Position numbers and translations under genes: made by a program. Below are positions 8,659-24,566 of a stretch of DNA of 54,552 nucleotides, piece after piece. Each line of letters opens with the position of its first letter. Positions within the stretch are counted from its first letter, which is position 1. Source of the stretch: Saccharomonospora azurea NA-128 (GTDB taxonomy: Bacteria; Actinomycetota; Actinomycetes; Mycobacteriales; Pseudonocardiaceae); NCBI RefSeq assembly GCF_000231055.2, contig NZ_CM001466.1, positions 3,353,716-3,408,267 on the forward strand. Reading direction: 5' to 3'. The notes beneath the pieces are model-generated. The model was not told the origin of the DNA and searched no databases. It saw only the letters and a program-made list of their open reading frames with translations.

Positions 8659-9920
8659 TGCTCGTCCGCAAGACCCGGATCCAACTCGTCGCCTTCCTCG
8701 TCATCTCGGTCCTGGCCATCGGCTACGCGCTCGTGCGCTTCACCGACGTCGAGAAGACGTTCGGCTCGGGCGGCTACACCGTCCACCTCCACATGAGCGA
8801 GTCCGGGGGCATCTTCACCGGCGCGGAGGTCACCTACCGCGGTTTCAACGTCGGCGAGGTCGGTCCGCTCAGCCTCACCCGCGACGGTCTGTCGGCCGCC
8901 CTGCGGATCGAGGCGGACGCGCCGCCGGTGCCGCGCGACCTGCACGTCGCGGTCGCCAACCGCTCGGCGGTCGGCGAGCAGTACATCGACCTCCGGCCGG
9001 TCACCGATGACGGGCCTTTCCTCGCCGACGGCGACGTGATCCCGGCCGACAGGGTCACCACACCCGTCCCGGCCGAGAAGATCATCACCGACCTGGACGC
9101 GCTGGCGTCCTCGGTGCCGACCGAGTCGCTGCGCACGGTCGTCGACGAGGCCTACCAGGGCTTCCGCGGCACCGGCCGCGACCTGCAGGTGCTGCTCGAC
9201 ACCACCGGCGAGTTCACCCGCGTCGCGAAGGAGTACCTGCCGCAGACGGTGCGGCTGCTGGAGGACGGCTCGACCGTGCTGGCCACCCAGAACGACCTGA
9301 GCACGCACATGCGCTCGTTCAGCTCCGACCTGAAGGATCTGTCCCAGACGCTGAAGGACTCCGACGGCGACCTCCGCAAGCTCATCGCCACCGCCCCCGA
9401 GGCGGCCACCACCGTCAGCGAGGTACTCGCGGAGTCCGGGCCCGGCCTGAGCGACCTGGTGGCCAACCTGCTCACCACGTCCAACGTGCTCGTCACCCGG
9501 CTCGACGGGCTGGAGCAGGCGTTCGTCAGCTACCCCGTCGTCGCGGCGGGCGCGTACAGCGTGACCCCCGGCGACGGCACGGCACACCTGGGGCTCGTGC
9601 TGAACCTCTTCAACCCGCCCGCCTGCACCAAGGGTTACCGTCCCCCGGACGACTACCGCCCCGGCAACGAGACCGACGAACGCGGGCACTACGCCGACGC
9701 GTACTGTGCCGAACCCGAAGGCAGCCCCATCGCGGTCCGCGGCTCGCAGAACGCGCCCTTCAACGGTGTGCCCGTGGTGCCGAGCGAGGACCAGGTGCGG
9801 GCCAACAGCAACCGGGACTCGGAGCAGCTGGAGTCGCTGCGGCGCGGCGCACTCGGCCTCGCCGACAGCGAAGGCCTCTCGATCACCTCGCTGCGGCAGC
9901 TCGTGGGCCTGGAGGACTGA
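8658..9920 (+). CDS. MceF, MlaD-domain lipid-transport protein
   Basis: The last of the six Mce proteins, 420 residues. It has a membrane segment at about residues 9-25, an MCE domain (GAEVTYRGFNVGEV), a long helical region, and a C-terminal part with PPACTKGY and a second conserved Cys, as seen in other MceF proteins. The coding region ends the tightly overlapping block that started at 119. A 57-base gap follows before the Mce-associated genes, which may still be in the same transcript. Confidence 0.9.
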   Translation: MLVRKTRIQLVAFLVISVLAIGYALVRFTDVEKTFGSGGYTVHLHMSESGGIFTGAEVTYRGFNVGEVGPLSLTRDGLSAALRIEADAPPVPRDLHVAVANRSAVGEQYIDLRPVTDDGPFLADGDVIPADRVTTPVPAEKIITDLDALASSVPTESLRTVVDEAYQGFRGTGRDLQVLLDTTGEFTRVAKEYLPQTVRLLEDGSTVLATQNDLSTHMRSFSSDLKDLSQTLKDSDGDLRKLIATAPEAATTVSEVLAESGPGLSDLVANLLTTSNVLVTRLDGLEQAFVSYPVVAAGAYSVTPGDGTAHLGLVLNLFNPPACTKGYRPPDDYRPGNETDERGHYADAYCAEPEGSPIAVRGSQNAPFNGVPVVPSEDQVRANSNRDSEQLESLRRGALGLADSEGLSITSLRQLVGLED

Positions 9921-9977
9921 ACCAGCCCCGACCACGTTCACCCCGACAACACCCACCCCGACCTAGTCTGGAGCGCC

Positions 9978-10736
9978 ATGAGTTCGGACGAGCAGCGGCC
10001 GGAGCCGGACGAGCAGGACACCACCCCGGCCGCCGACACCGGGCGTGACGACAGCGACACCACCGAGGTCGAGTCGCGTGCCGACGAGAACACGGACGGC
10101 AGCGTCGATTCGGCCGACCCGGCTGATCCGTCCGAGACCGACGACGCGGAGCGGACCGAGCCCGACGACGTGGACGACGCGCGCACCCCGCGGTCGGGTC
10201 CGTCCCGTGTCCTGGTGTTCCTGGGCCTGGCGCTGGCCCTGGCGTCGCTCGTGGTCGCCGTCGTGTTCGGCGAGATGTGGCGCCGTGCCGCGGACAGTGA
10301 CGACGTGCGGATCGCCGAGTCCCGCGAGGCCGTGGTCGCCGCGGCGGGCACGGCGGTGGTGGCGTTCACCGGCCTCGACTCCGAGCAGCCCGACGAGTAC
10401 TTCCGGCGGCAGAAGGAGATCGCCACCGGCGACCTGCTGAAGGAGATCGAGGCCACCGAGCAGCAGTACCGCGAAGCGATCAGCCAGGCCAAGACCACGG
10501 TCGACGCGCAGGTCGCGGACGTGGCGGTGGAGGAGCTCAACGTCCACGAGGGCAAGGCGCTCGCCCTGGCCGTCGTGGAGCTCACCATCACGCAGGAGAA
10601 GGACAGCGGGACGAAGACGCTGCGCATGCAGTTGCACCTGGAACGCGATCGAGGCGGCGCCGACTCCGACGGCTCGTCGGAGCAGGCGTGGAAGGTGTCC
10701 GGCATCTCGCCGGTGGAGTACGGCGCCAGCGGCTGA
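9978..10736 (+). CDS. Mce-associated membrane protein (Mas type), first copy
   Basis: This 252-residue protein has an acidic, disordered N-terminal half (Asp/Glu/Thr/Pro-rich, about residues 1-75). One transmembrane helix follows (about 76-96), then an extracytoplasmic alpha/beta domain ending in WKVSGISPVEY. This layout matches the mas genes found after mce operons, whose products are thought to stabilise or regulate Mce complexes. The ATG at 9978 is the only sensible start. The family assignment rests on layout and position, not on a catalytic motif. Confidence 0.8.
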   Translation: MSSDEQRPEPDEQDTTPAADTGRDDSDTTEVESRADENTDGSVDSADPADPSETDDAERTEPDDVDDARTPRSGPSRVLVFLGLALALASLVVAVVFGEMWRRAADSDDVRIAESREAVVAAAGTAVVAFTGLDSEQPDEYFRRQKEIATGDLLKEIEATEQQYREAISQAKTTVDAQVADVAVEELNVHEGKALALAVVELTITQEKDSGTKTLRMQLHLERDRGGADSDGSSEQAWKVSGISPVEYGASG

Positions 10737-10802
10737 GCCGGCTCGCCCCGCCTTGCCTTCCGCCTTACCCTCCCGCAACGCACGACCCAGTCAGGAGACC
10801 CG

Positions 10803-11843
10803 ATGCCACCCTCCCGGCGCCGCAACCTCGGTGCACAGCCGCCGTCGCCCTCCCGTCGTCCCCGGGTCGCGGGACTGCGCAAGCCGTCCCCGACGAAGCG
10901 GGCCACCGAGTCCCCCGAGCCGGCCGAGCCCACCGAAACCTCTCCCGAGACGCCCGACCGGCCTGACGCGCTCGGCGAGGCCCCGGAGCGCGCGGAGGAC
11001 GACGAGCGAGTCGAGGAAGCGGACTCGCCGAGCCCCGAACCCGAGCCGGCACAGGAGGCGGCGGGGGAGGAGCCCGACGAGCCCGAACCCGCCCGGCCGA
11101 GTCCGAGGGCCAAGGTGCGCGACCGGGGCACGGAGCGGCCGATCGACGCCGAGCAGGTCGATGTCACCGACCGGACCGACCGGACGGCCGACACCGTCTC
11201 CGCCGGGTCCTCCGGAGCCGGTTCGACCGAAACCGCGAAGGGCACCCGCCGCGTCGGCTACCCGGTCCTGGGCGCGCTGCTGGCGGCCACGCTCGTCCTC
11301 GCCGGGCTCGCCGTGTTCTTCAAGATGAAGCACAGCGAGGTCTCGGGTCTCGTCACCAACACGGCGCTGGTCGACGTCGCCTCGACCACCGAGGTGAAGC
11401 AGGTCGTCGAGGACGCCGCCGAGCAGTTGATGTCGGTCAACTACAAGGATCTCGACAAGACCGAGCGGGCCGCCGAACGCTTCCTCGGCAGCGACGAGGT
11501 GAGGGCGACGTACGACCGCCTCATGGGCGAGTATCGTGAGCAGGCCGCCGAGCAGAAGATCGTCGTCACCACCACGGCGGTGCGCAGCGGAGTGGTGGTC
11601 CTCGATGACGACAGCGCCAGGGTCATGGTTTACGTTGATCAAGTGGCGACCCGGGCCGGCAACGATCAACCGATGGGCGGCCCGGCGGCTCTGTGGTTCG
11701 AGGTGGAACGGCGGGACGGCACGTGGAAGGTCTCCGACCTGAACACCTACGGTTCCGCTCGGTCCGGCACTCAATCGGGGTCGGCTCCGACCGGCGCCGA
11801 ACCATCATCGTCGCAGGCAGAGGATTCGACGGAGGGTAACTGA
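10803..11843 (+). CDS. Mce-associated membrane protein (Mas type), second copy
   Basis: A 346-residue protein with the same plan as its upstream neighbour but a longer N-terminal disordered segment (about 150 residues rich in Pro, Glu, Arg and Ser). One transmembrane helix lies at about 158-178, and an extracytoplasmic domain ends with WFEVERRDGTWKVSDLNTYG. That ending is typical of Mas proteins, whose fold resembles NTF2-like domains. It closes the mce gene set. The 66-base gap before it has no obvious terminator, so co-transcription with the first mas gene is likely. Confidence 0.78.
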   Translation: MPPSRRRNLGAQPPSPSRRPRVAGLRKPSPTKRATESPEPAEPTETSPETPDRPDALGEAPERAEDDERVEEADSPSPEPEPAQEAAGEEPDEPEPARPSPRAKVRDRGTERPIDAEQVDVTDRTDRTADTVSAGSSGAGSTETAKGTRRVGYPVLGALLAATLVLAGLAVFFKMKHSEVSGLVTNTALVDVASTTEVKQVVEDAAEQLMSVNYKDLDKTERAAERFLGSDEVRATYDRLMGEYREQAAEQKIVVTTTAVRSGVVVLDDDSARVMVYVDQVATRAGNDQPMGGPAALWFEVERRDGTWKVSDLNTYGSARSGTQSGSAPTGAEPSSSQAEDSTEGN

Positions 11844-11873
11844 CGCTGCGCCAACCGGTGGTCAACCACTGAC

Positions 11874-11893
11874 GGACGCTTGACTCAGCGTCC
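11874..11893 (+). terminator. Hairpin after the mce operon
   Basis: A 7-bp perfect stem (GGACGCT / AGCGTCC) with a 6-base loop starts 30 bases after the last mas stop. No run of T follows. It could be a weak or factor-assisted terminator. From here to the rpoB start there is no other gene; the interval holds this hairpin and the rpoB promoter region. Confidence 0.4.
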
Positions 11894-12021
11894 CCGGGGG
11901 TTCACGCTTACAGGCAACACGGCGCGCCTTGCGGGAGGCGGGTCGGGGACACGAGGAGGAGAGGCGAAGCCGAGGCTGGGCCACCATCGCGGAAGATCAT
12001 CGCGCGATCGGGTGGGTCCCC

Positions 12022-12050
12022 TCGACAACTCTCCTATTGCGGGCTAGACT
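12022..12050 (+). promoter_or_regulatory. Predicted main promoter of rpoBC
   Basis: TCGACA (12022-12027) and TAGACT (12045-12050) are separated by 17 bases and match the vegetative actinobacterial -35/-10 consensus well. Transcription would begin near 12057, just upstream of CTTTGCGCTGCC, giving a leader of about 130 bases before rpoB. A second, weaker candidate is TTGACA at 12120-12125 with TAGCGC at 12144-12149 (18-base spacer), which would give a leader of about 35 bases. Confidence 0.6.
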
Positions 12051-12186
12051 GCTTCTTTGCGCTGCCCACTTTCAGGCTGCCCTCTTGCGGTAGCTAGGAT
12101 GGTCGGCAACACCGCACCCTTGACAGTCCGCGTTACGAGTTGCTAGCGCGGCTGCTCAACCAGCTATGTCCCCGGAAGGACGCATC

Positions 12187-15678
<3,492 letters not shown>

Positions 15679-15686
15679 CCCAGCCG

Positions 15687-15721
15687 CCCGGTGGGGTCCA
15701 CAACCACTGGACCCCACCGGG
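15687..15721 (+). other. Strong hairpin between rpoB and rpoC
   Basis: A perfect 14-bp stem (15687-15700 with 15708-15721) encloses the 7-base loop CAACCAC, ten bases after the rpoB stop. No T-run follows, and rpoC must be expressed from the same message. It is therefore more likely an RNA-processing or stabilising structure, or a partial attenuator, than a full terminator. Confidence 0.7.
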
Positions 15722-15798
15722 TAGCCGAACCCCTCTAACCGATGGGGTCGGGACCGCACCCCGTACCCCCGAGATGAACCCCAAGGGGATGCAAGAAC

Positions 15799-19710
<3,912 letters not shown>

Positions 19711-19722
19711 GCCGAGCAGAGC

Positions 19723-19758
19723 AAAGCCCCCGATCCACTGTGGTGGGTCGGGGGCTTT
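19723..19758 (+). terminator. Intrinsic terminator of rpoBC
   Basis: A 16-bp stem (AAAGCCCCCGATCCAC with its near-perfect complement, one G-T pair) has a four-base loop and ends in CTTTCTCGTCC. It starts 13 bases after the rpoC stop and is the clearest rho-independent terminator in the window. Confidence 0.88.
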
Positions 19759-20067
19759 CTCGTCCGTGCCTCCCAGGCCCGCGGCGAGTGCAGTGAGTGC
19801 TTCGACGTGCTCACGTTGTTCCTTGCGGGCACTACGCCACTGTGGCCAGAAGAGCAGGCCGATGCCTATCGCCATGCAGGCCGACAGTGGAGAGAGCCTG
19901 AGCCAGGTCTCCCTCGCTCAGATGCCCTCTCGGTCCCGGAAACGCCGGTTCACTATGCCAGCCCCACAAGGGGGTTCGGGGCGAAACGGTGAACGGGGCA
20001 CCGGGCAGACGGTTCAGTCCGTGAACGTTGCTTGTGCGTTGCCGGAAGCGTCCAGAAGAATCGGCTG
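19759..20067. other. Gap after the rpoC terminator
   Basis: No convincing gene is seen. On the minus strand, a frame from ATG 19875 encodes a hydrophobic start (MAIGIGLLFWPQW) and a charged helix, but it then runs through the rpoC terminator and into the rpoC antisense. It may be a remnant of a small membrane protein gene. Confidence 0.4.
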
Positions 20068-20625
20068 GTGATCATTCCTGACACGAAGAACTGGACCTGG
20101 GTCCTCCAGCGGCAGTGCGCGGAGTGCGGGCTCGATGTGAGTGCCGTGCGGTGGGCGGACGTGCCGAGTCTGCTGCGCGCCAACGCCGCGTCCTGGTGCG
20201 AACTGCTCAGCAGCGGCGTTCGTCTGCGTGAGCGGCCACGATCCGACCGGTGGTCGGTACTGGAGTACGCCTGCCATGTTCGGGACGCGCTGCGCCTGCT
20301 GGATCAGCGGCTCGTGCTGATGCTCACCGAGGACGACCCCGTCTACGACGACTGGGACCAGGACCGGGCCGCTGTCGACGATCGGTACAACGAACAGGAA
20401 CCCTCCATCGTGGCCACCGATCTGGGTATCGCCGCCGAACGTGCGGCGACCCGGTTGGACGGGCTCACGGACGACCTCGCGGGCGACGCTGTGCGGCGCA
20501 GCGGGCGGCGTGCTGACGGAACACGCTTCACCGTGGAAACGTTCGGGCGCTACATCCTGCACGACGTGGTGCACCACCTGAACGACGTCACCACACCGGT
20601 CGGCCCGTCCGGCACCGGCAGCTGA
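20068..20625 (+). CDS. DinB-fold (mycothiol-dependent enzyme-like) protein
   Basis: A cytoplasmic protein of 185 residues. A four-helix DinB-type fold is suggested by RWSVLEYACHVRDALRLLDQ and, near the C-terminus, HDVVHHLND. The His residues in these motifs could form the metal site seen in DinB and mycothiol-dependent isomerase families. The N-terminal block with WTWVL and Cys-x-x-Cys resembles actinobacterial DinB-like proteins that begin close to this point. I start at GTG 20068 for that reason; a TTG or GTG further upstream is possible. The substrate is unknown. It is a single gene between a terminator and the peptidase gene. Confidence 0.7.
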   Translation: MIIPDTKNWTWVLQRQCAECGLDVSAVRWADVPSLLRANAASWCELLSSGVRLRERPRSDRWSVLEYACHVRDALRLLDQRLVLMLTEDDPVYDDWDQDRAAVDDRYNEQEPSIVATDLGIAAERAATRLDGLTDDLAGDAVRRSGRRADGTRFTVETFGRYILHDVVHHLNDVTTPVGPSGTGS

Positions 20626-20758
20626 CGGCCCCGTCCGGATCAGCATTCTCGAACCGCACCACCAATGTTGTGGTCCGAGTGGGTGTGAGCCGTTGAACAC
20701 CCGGTGAGAGGCCAGGACGCTGTGCTCCACATCCTCGTTCGGCAGGAAGGGACCTCTC

Positions 20759-21493
20759 ATGCTCAGACGCATCGCCGGCCTCGTGGCCGCCGCGCTGCTG
20801 GTGATCACGGGTACCGCCGTGATGTCCACGGCGACGGCTACACCCGCGCACGCGGACGGCTGCTACACGTGGACCCGGACGTTGAAGGAGGGGATGAAGG
20901 GGGAGGACGTCCGGCAACTACAGATCCGCGTGTCCGGTTACCCCGGTTACCGCAGCGTCCTCGCCCTGGACGGCTCGTACGGTGCGCACACCAAGGCCGC
21001 GGTGACCCGGTTCCAGCAGGCTTACGGACTGTCCGCCGACGGTGTGGCGGGGACGCAGACCTTCAACAAGATCTACCAACTTCAGGACAACGACTGCACG
21101 CCTGCCCACTTCAGCTACTCCGAGCTGAACAAGTGCAACTCGACCTGGTCCGGAGGTGCGGTGTCCGCGTCGACGGCCAGGGCGAACGCGCTCGTGTCGA
21201 TGTGGAAGCTGGAGGCGCTGCGGCACGCGCTCGGCGACAAGCCGGTCCGGGTGACCAGTGGCTTCCGGAGCAAGGCCTGCAACGACCGCGCCGGCGGGTC
21301 GGCGAGCAGCAGACACATGTACGGCGACGGGGTCGATCTCGGCAGCCTGTCGCACTCGTTCTGCACCATCGCGAAGCAGGCCCGCTACCACGGTTTCAGC
21401 AACATCCTGGGCCCCGGCTACCCGAACCACAACGACCACGTGCACGTGGCTGTCGGCTCGACCACCTGGTCGGCTCCCAACTGCGGTATCTGA
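20759..21493 (+). CDS. Secreted zinc D-Ala-D-Ala carboxypeptidase (peptidase M15) with a peptidoglycan-binding domain
   Basis: This 244-residue exported enzyme trims the terminal D-Ala from peptidoglycan stem peptides. It has a signal peptide (about residues 1-32, ending PAHA), a PG_binding_1 domain (about 42-105) and an M15 catalytic domain. The zinc ligands are His186 and Asp193 in SRHMYGDGVD and His229 in DHVHV. Cys residues at 35, 113, 126, 174, 202 and 242 probably pair as disulfides. The layout matches the Streptomyces albus G-type carboxypeptidase. The ATG follows AGGAAGGGA. It is a lone gene, ended by the bidirectional hairpin at 21502. Confidence 0.9.
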   Translation: MLRRIAGLVAAALLVITGTAVMSTATATPAHADGCYTWTRTLKEGMKGEDVRQLQIRVSGYPGYRSVLALDGSYGAHTKAAVTRFQQAYGLSADGVAGTQTFNKIYQLQDNDCTPAHFSYSELNKCNSTWSGGAVSASTARANALVSMWKLEALRHALGDKPVRVTSGFRSKACNDRAGGSASSRHMYGDGVDLGSLSHSFCTIAKQARYHGFSNILGPGYPNHNDHVHVAVGSTTWSAPNCGI

Positions 21494-21501
21494 TTCGCTG
21501 A

Positions 21502-21540
21502 CCGCGTTCGGCCCGCGGAACGTGCGCGGGCCGAACGCGG
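21502..21540. terminator. Bidirectional terminator hairpin
   Basis: A perfect 15-bp GC-rich stem (21502-21516 with 21526-21540) and a 9-base loop lie between the carboxypeptidase gene and the convergent end of the minus-strand cluster. It probably ends transcription from both sides. Its CCGCGTTCGGCCCGC arm resembles hairpins at 43144, 46143 and 52373. Confidence 0.75.
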
Positions 21541-21562
21541 CACTTCGTCGACGACAGCGGCG

Positions 21563-22711
21563 TCAGACGTCGAGCAGGTCGCGGGTCTCCTCCGCCGTGG
21601 CCCCCGAACCGATGCCGCCCTTGTCACCGGCGTCCTTGAGGTTCGTGACATGGTCGACGAGCTTGCCGTAGTGGTCGACGACCGTCTTGCCCGCCTGGTA
21701 GCCGTTGTCGGCCGTGCCTGTCGGGTTGATGCCGATGGTGGACTCCGCGAGCTTGCCCGCGCCCTTCTTCAGCGACTCCGTGACGGCGGTCCTCATCGCG
21801 CCCCCGCGCCCCACCTCGGCCACCGTGTCCAGCACGTTCGCGCCGTAGTTCTTCGGCTGCACACCGAGCTTCTCGCCGAGCGCGACGAGTTTCGAGCCGA
21901 ACTTCTGGAAGAATTCGAGGATCTTGTCGAGGAGCTTGCCGAGCTTGCCCATCTTGCTGGTCACGCGCGAGAACGTGCTCGCGGCCTTCGCGACCGACGC
22001 CGACATGGCCGCCGCGACCGACGAACCGAGGCTCACGACCGAGGCCGCGAGCGCGGGCAACCAGATCCAGATCAGCCACGTCACGAGCTCGGTGATGATC
22101 GCCTTGATGACCTCTTCGACGACCGTCATGAGCATCGACGACATCTTGAGGATCTCCGCGACACTGCCGGCGCTCGTCGCCACACCCTCGATGCCCTTGG
22201 CGAAGTCGGCGAGTGCTTGACGCGCGGTGTCGCTCGCCTCACCCTCCCACTCGGCCAGCGACTCGTCGGCGACGCGGACGAACTCGCCCGCGTACTGCAC
22301 CAGGCCGTTGCCGATGGCGGCGAAGTCGTCGGACGCCGTGCTCAGAGCGGGACCGTCACCCGACACCATGTGCAGCGCGTCCTGAAGCGGTGTCACGAGG
22401 TGCAGCACCATGTTCAGGCCGTTGCTCACCAGCCAGCCCACGGGGTCGAGCACCGCCATGCCCGCCTCCATCGCGCATTCCGCGGTGAAGCCGGCGGCGT
22501 CGGTGACGACATCACCCGCGTGCAGCATGATGTCCGCGACGTCGGGATCCTCGGGCAGCCCCTGCCAGATGTCGGTGACGGTCTCGTAGCCCTTGATGGC
22601 CTGCTTCGCGACGGGCGTCTGCTTGGCGAAGTCGAGAGCGGCGTCGCCGAACGACGTGTCCGCGTCCCCCTTCAGTTCGACGGAGCCCGCGATGTCGGTG
22701 ACCTCGGTCAT
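21563..22711 (-). CDS. Large WXG-containing membrane-associated protein B (type VII secretion substrate-like)
   Basis: Not assigned to a named gene. The 382-residue product has a helical first part, a W-x-G turn at 155-157 (WEG) like that of WXG100 proteins, and a conserved hydrophobic block at about 193-226 ending IWLPALAA. A charged tail of about 150 residues follows, rich in Lys and Gly. It is clearly paralogous to the product of 24567-25679, from VSGDG (116-120) through the hydrophobic block. This scaffold resembles the N-terminal part of actinobacterial polymorphic toxins exported by type VII systems, but I recognise no toxin domain in the tail. It pairs with the small gene just upstream. 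Start ATG 22711. Confidence 0.75.
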   Translation of the reverse strand: MTEVTDIAGSVELKGDADTSFGDAALDFAKQTPVAKQAIKGYETVTDIWQGLPEDPDVADIMLHAGDVVTDAAGFTAECAMEAGMAVLDPVGWLVSNGLNMVLHLVTPLQDALHMVSGDGPALSTASDDFAAIGNGLVQYAGEFVRVADESLAEWEGEASDTARQALADFAKGIEGVATSAGSVAEILKMSSMLMTVVEEVIKAIITELVTWLIWIWLPALAASVVSLGSSVAAAMSASVAKAASTFSRVTSKMGKLGKLLDKILEFFQKFGSKLVALGEKLGVQPKNYGANVLDTVAEVGRGGAMRTAVTESLKKGAGKLAESTIGINPTGTADNGYQAGKTVVDHYGKLVDHVTNLKDAGDKGGIGSGATAEETRDLLDV

Positions 22712-22728
22712 GTGTCTCGCCCTCTCGC

Positions 22729-23076
22729 TCAGGCCCCGGCCGGGCGGGCTTCGTCGACCTTGTCGATCTCGACCTCGTAGCCGCCGAGCTGGATCGCGCC
22801 GTGGTCGTCGTTCCCCGCGTAGAGGTCGGCGGCCGTCTTGAATTTGTCGCCCAGCGTCGACAGACCCTGTTGCATGCGGTCGAGCAGGTCGTTCAACTCC
22901 CCGAGGGCCTCGGTGTAGGCGCCTTTGGTGGCGAGGCCGACCAGACCCCAGGACTCGTTCCCGACATCGGCGCGACCGACGAGGTCTTTGAACTCGTTCG
23001 CCTGGTCGCCGAAGTCGTCGAGCGCGTCGCGGTAACCGCGCAACGCCTCCACCTGCACGTTGAAGCCGCCGCCCAT
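22729..23076 (-). CDS. Small WXG100-like type VII secretion protein B
   Basis: A 115-residue, mostly helical protein in the WXG100/ESAT-6 size range. A turn with ESWGLVG lies at 41-47 between two helices. The motif YxxxD at 86-90 (YAGND) sits at the end of the second helix, as in the export signal of type VII substrates. A short acidic tail follows. It is encoded 17 bases upstream of the large protein B gene, so the two products probably form a secreted or membrane-associated pair. It is paralogous to the product of 25715-26056. Confidence 0.75.
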   Translation of the reverse strand: MGGGFNVQVEALRGYRDALDDFGDQANEFKDLVGRADVGNESWGLVGLATKGAYTEALGELNDLLDRMQQGLSTLGDKFKTAADLYAGNDDHGAIQLGGYEVEIDKVDEARPAGA

Positions 23077-23150
23077 GGCTGGTTCTCCTCGGACTGTGCC
23101 TGAAACGCCTTTTCCGCTTCTCTGACCGAAATGAGGCGTCGCCGGTTCCG

Positions 23151-23837
23151 TCAGCGCAGCCGCGGTGACAGCAGTTCGAGGAATTCGATGAGAACGTCGG
23201 CCGTGCCGACGATGTTGGCCGGTGTGAGGCGATCACCCGGCCTGGCGTTCGTCCGGAGAGTGCCGTGTTCGAGCACGATGGGGCGGAACCAGGAACCGAG
23301 CCGGCCCGTGAGCCACGACAACGTCTCCGGCGTGACGAGCTGACGCGCGAACGACGGGTCGGGCGAGGCCACCACGAGCTTCCGGTGGTGTCGCCCCAGC
23401 GTCAGCTCCGGCACGAGCTGTGCCCTCAGTTCGAGGTTCTGCACCGCGAGCAGTTCCGGCCCGATCCACACCCTCGCCGTGGACGGGGCCGGGATCTCGA
23501 CGACGCTCTCGTGGGCGAGTTGGTGAGTGACGGTGCCGCCCGGTGAGTGCTTGCGCGTGCGTTTCTCGAACGCCACGACCCGGGTGGCGCCGCGCGTGAA
23601 CTCCACCGCGTAGTCGAACGGCTGGGGGAACTCACCGGCGCCCTCGGTGGGGAAGTAGCCGAAGGACGGCCGCGTCCGACCGCCGTCCCGGTACTCGACG
23701 GCGCCGACCTGCCGTGCGAACGCGTTCCGCTCGGCCAGCAGCTGCTCGTCCGTCTTCGCCCTCGACCGCGAGCCGACCACCCACACGACCACGGCGGCGA
23801 CCATGAGGAGAGGGATCACGACGTACACCACGGTCAT
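23151..23837 (-). CDS. Membrane-anchored protein of unknown function (B)
   Basis: A 228-residue protein with one N-terminal transmembrane segment (about residues 4-21), a short basic linker and a soluble domain with alternating beta strands. I do not recognise the family with certainty. Its opening ERNAFARQ resembles ERNWLFRH in the neighbouring gene 23894-24538, suggesting distant paralogy. It lies between the two WXG modules on the same strand and probably belongs to that cluster, perhaps as an accessory or immunity-like membrane protein. This is inference from position only. Confidence 0.6.
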   Translation of the reverse strand: MTVVYVVIPLLMVAAVVVWVVGSRSRAKTDEQLLAERNAFARQVGAVEYRDGGRTRPSFGYFPTEGAGEFPQPFDYAVEFTRGATRVVAFEKRTRKHSPGGTVTHQLAHESVVEIPAPSTARVWIGPELLAVQNLELRAQLVPELTLGRHHRKLVVASPDPSFARQLVTPETLSWLTGRLGSWFRPIVLEHGTLRTNARPGDRLTPANIVGTADVLIEFLELLSPRLR

Positions 23838-23893
23838 CGGTTGCTCCTCCGCTCGGGGCCGGGCCGGGGCCAGTACATCACGCGGACGGCGGC

Positions 23894-24538
23894 CTACTGG
23901 TGCTGTGCCGTGTGGTGGGCCTTGCGCACGAGAAGGTCGAGATCGGCCAGCAGACGCCGTCTCGTCAGACGCCGGTACCGGCGTGCCACCGAAACGAAGC
24001 CGGCTCCACCCACGAGGCCGTGTGGGGGCAACTCGATCGCCCCGTGGTTCAACTGGTGACAGATCGGTTGCTCCCAGGCCAGAAACGCCGGGTAGAGCGC
24101 TCGACGCCAGTCGGTGATCGCAGTGGTGCGGTGGGCGGTGAAGAAGCCCCCGTAGGGCTGCGACGTCGTCGCCAGCGTGATGACGTAGCTGTACCGCCAG
24201 TCGCTGCGCGAGGTTCTGAGAGCGAGCCCCCGGTGCCGGTAGCGTTGCTCCCGGACGTGGAAGACGAAACCGTGCACGTCACCCAGCAGCTCGAAGACCG
24301 AACCCGGCGGTGGAGGGCACCGGTCCCAGTCGGCTTGCTCGGCGGTGGGGTAGTCGCCGAAGTCCTCGTCGCCGTGCCGGAACAACCAGTTGCGCTCGCG
24401 TGCCAGACGCTCGGCACCGAAGGTGCTGAACAGCAGGAACGACGCGCGCCACCAGCCCCACCAGCCGAGCCCCAGGACGAGGACGAGGACCACGCCCCAG
24501 CCGAGGGGGTGATCCGGCAACCACACCGTCCAGTCCAC
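23894..24538 (-). CDS. Membrane-anchored protein of unknown function (A)
   Basis: A 214-residue protein with one strongly hydrophobic N-terminal segment (about 12-34, Trp-rich) and a soluble domain that includes ERNWLFRH, several aromatic-rich strands and a basic C-terminus. The family is not recognised. It begins 28 bases after the stop of large protein A and may be its partner. It resembles protein B (23151-23837) in overall plan. Confidence 0.6.
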   Translation of the reverse strand: MDWTVWLPDHPLGWGVVLVLVLGLGWWGWWRASFLLFSTFGAERLARERNWLFRHGDEDFGDYPTAEQADWDRCPPPPGSVFELLGDVHGFVFHVREQRYRHRGLALRTSRSDWRYSYVITLATTSQPYGGFFTAHRTTAITDWRRALYPAFLAWEQPICHQLNHGAIELPPHGLVGGAGFVSVARRYRRLTRRRLLADLDLLVRKAHHTAQHQ

Positions 24539-24566
24539 GCGCGCCGTTCCTTTCGAGGTGCCGCTG

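Noticed and set aside
12166-12186. ATG 12166 as the rpoB start
   Set aside because: No ribosome-binding site precedes it, and GGAAGGA is placed for the TTG at 12187. The seven extra residues include the Shine-Dalgarno codons.
22801-23103. Plus-strand frames opposite the WXG cluster
   Set aside because: They are shorter, have His/Arg/Val-rich composition and lack family resemblance; the minus-strand proteins have clear WXG features.
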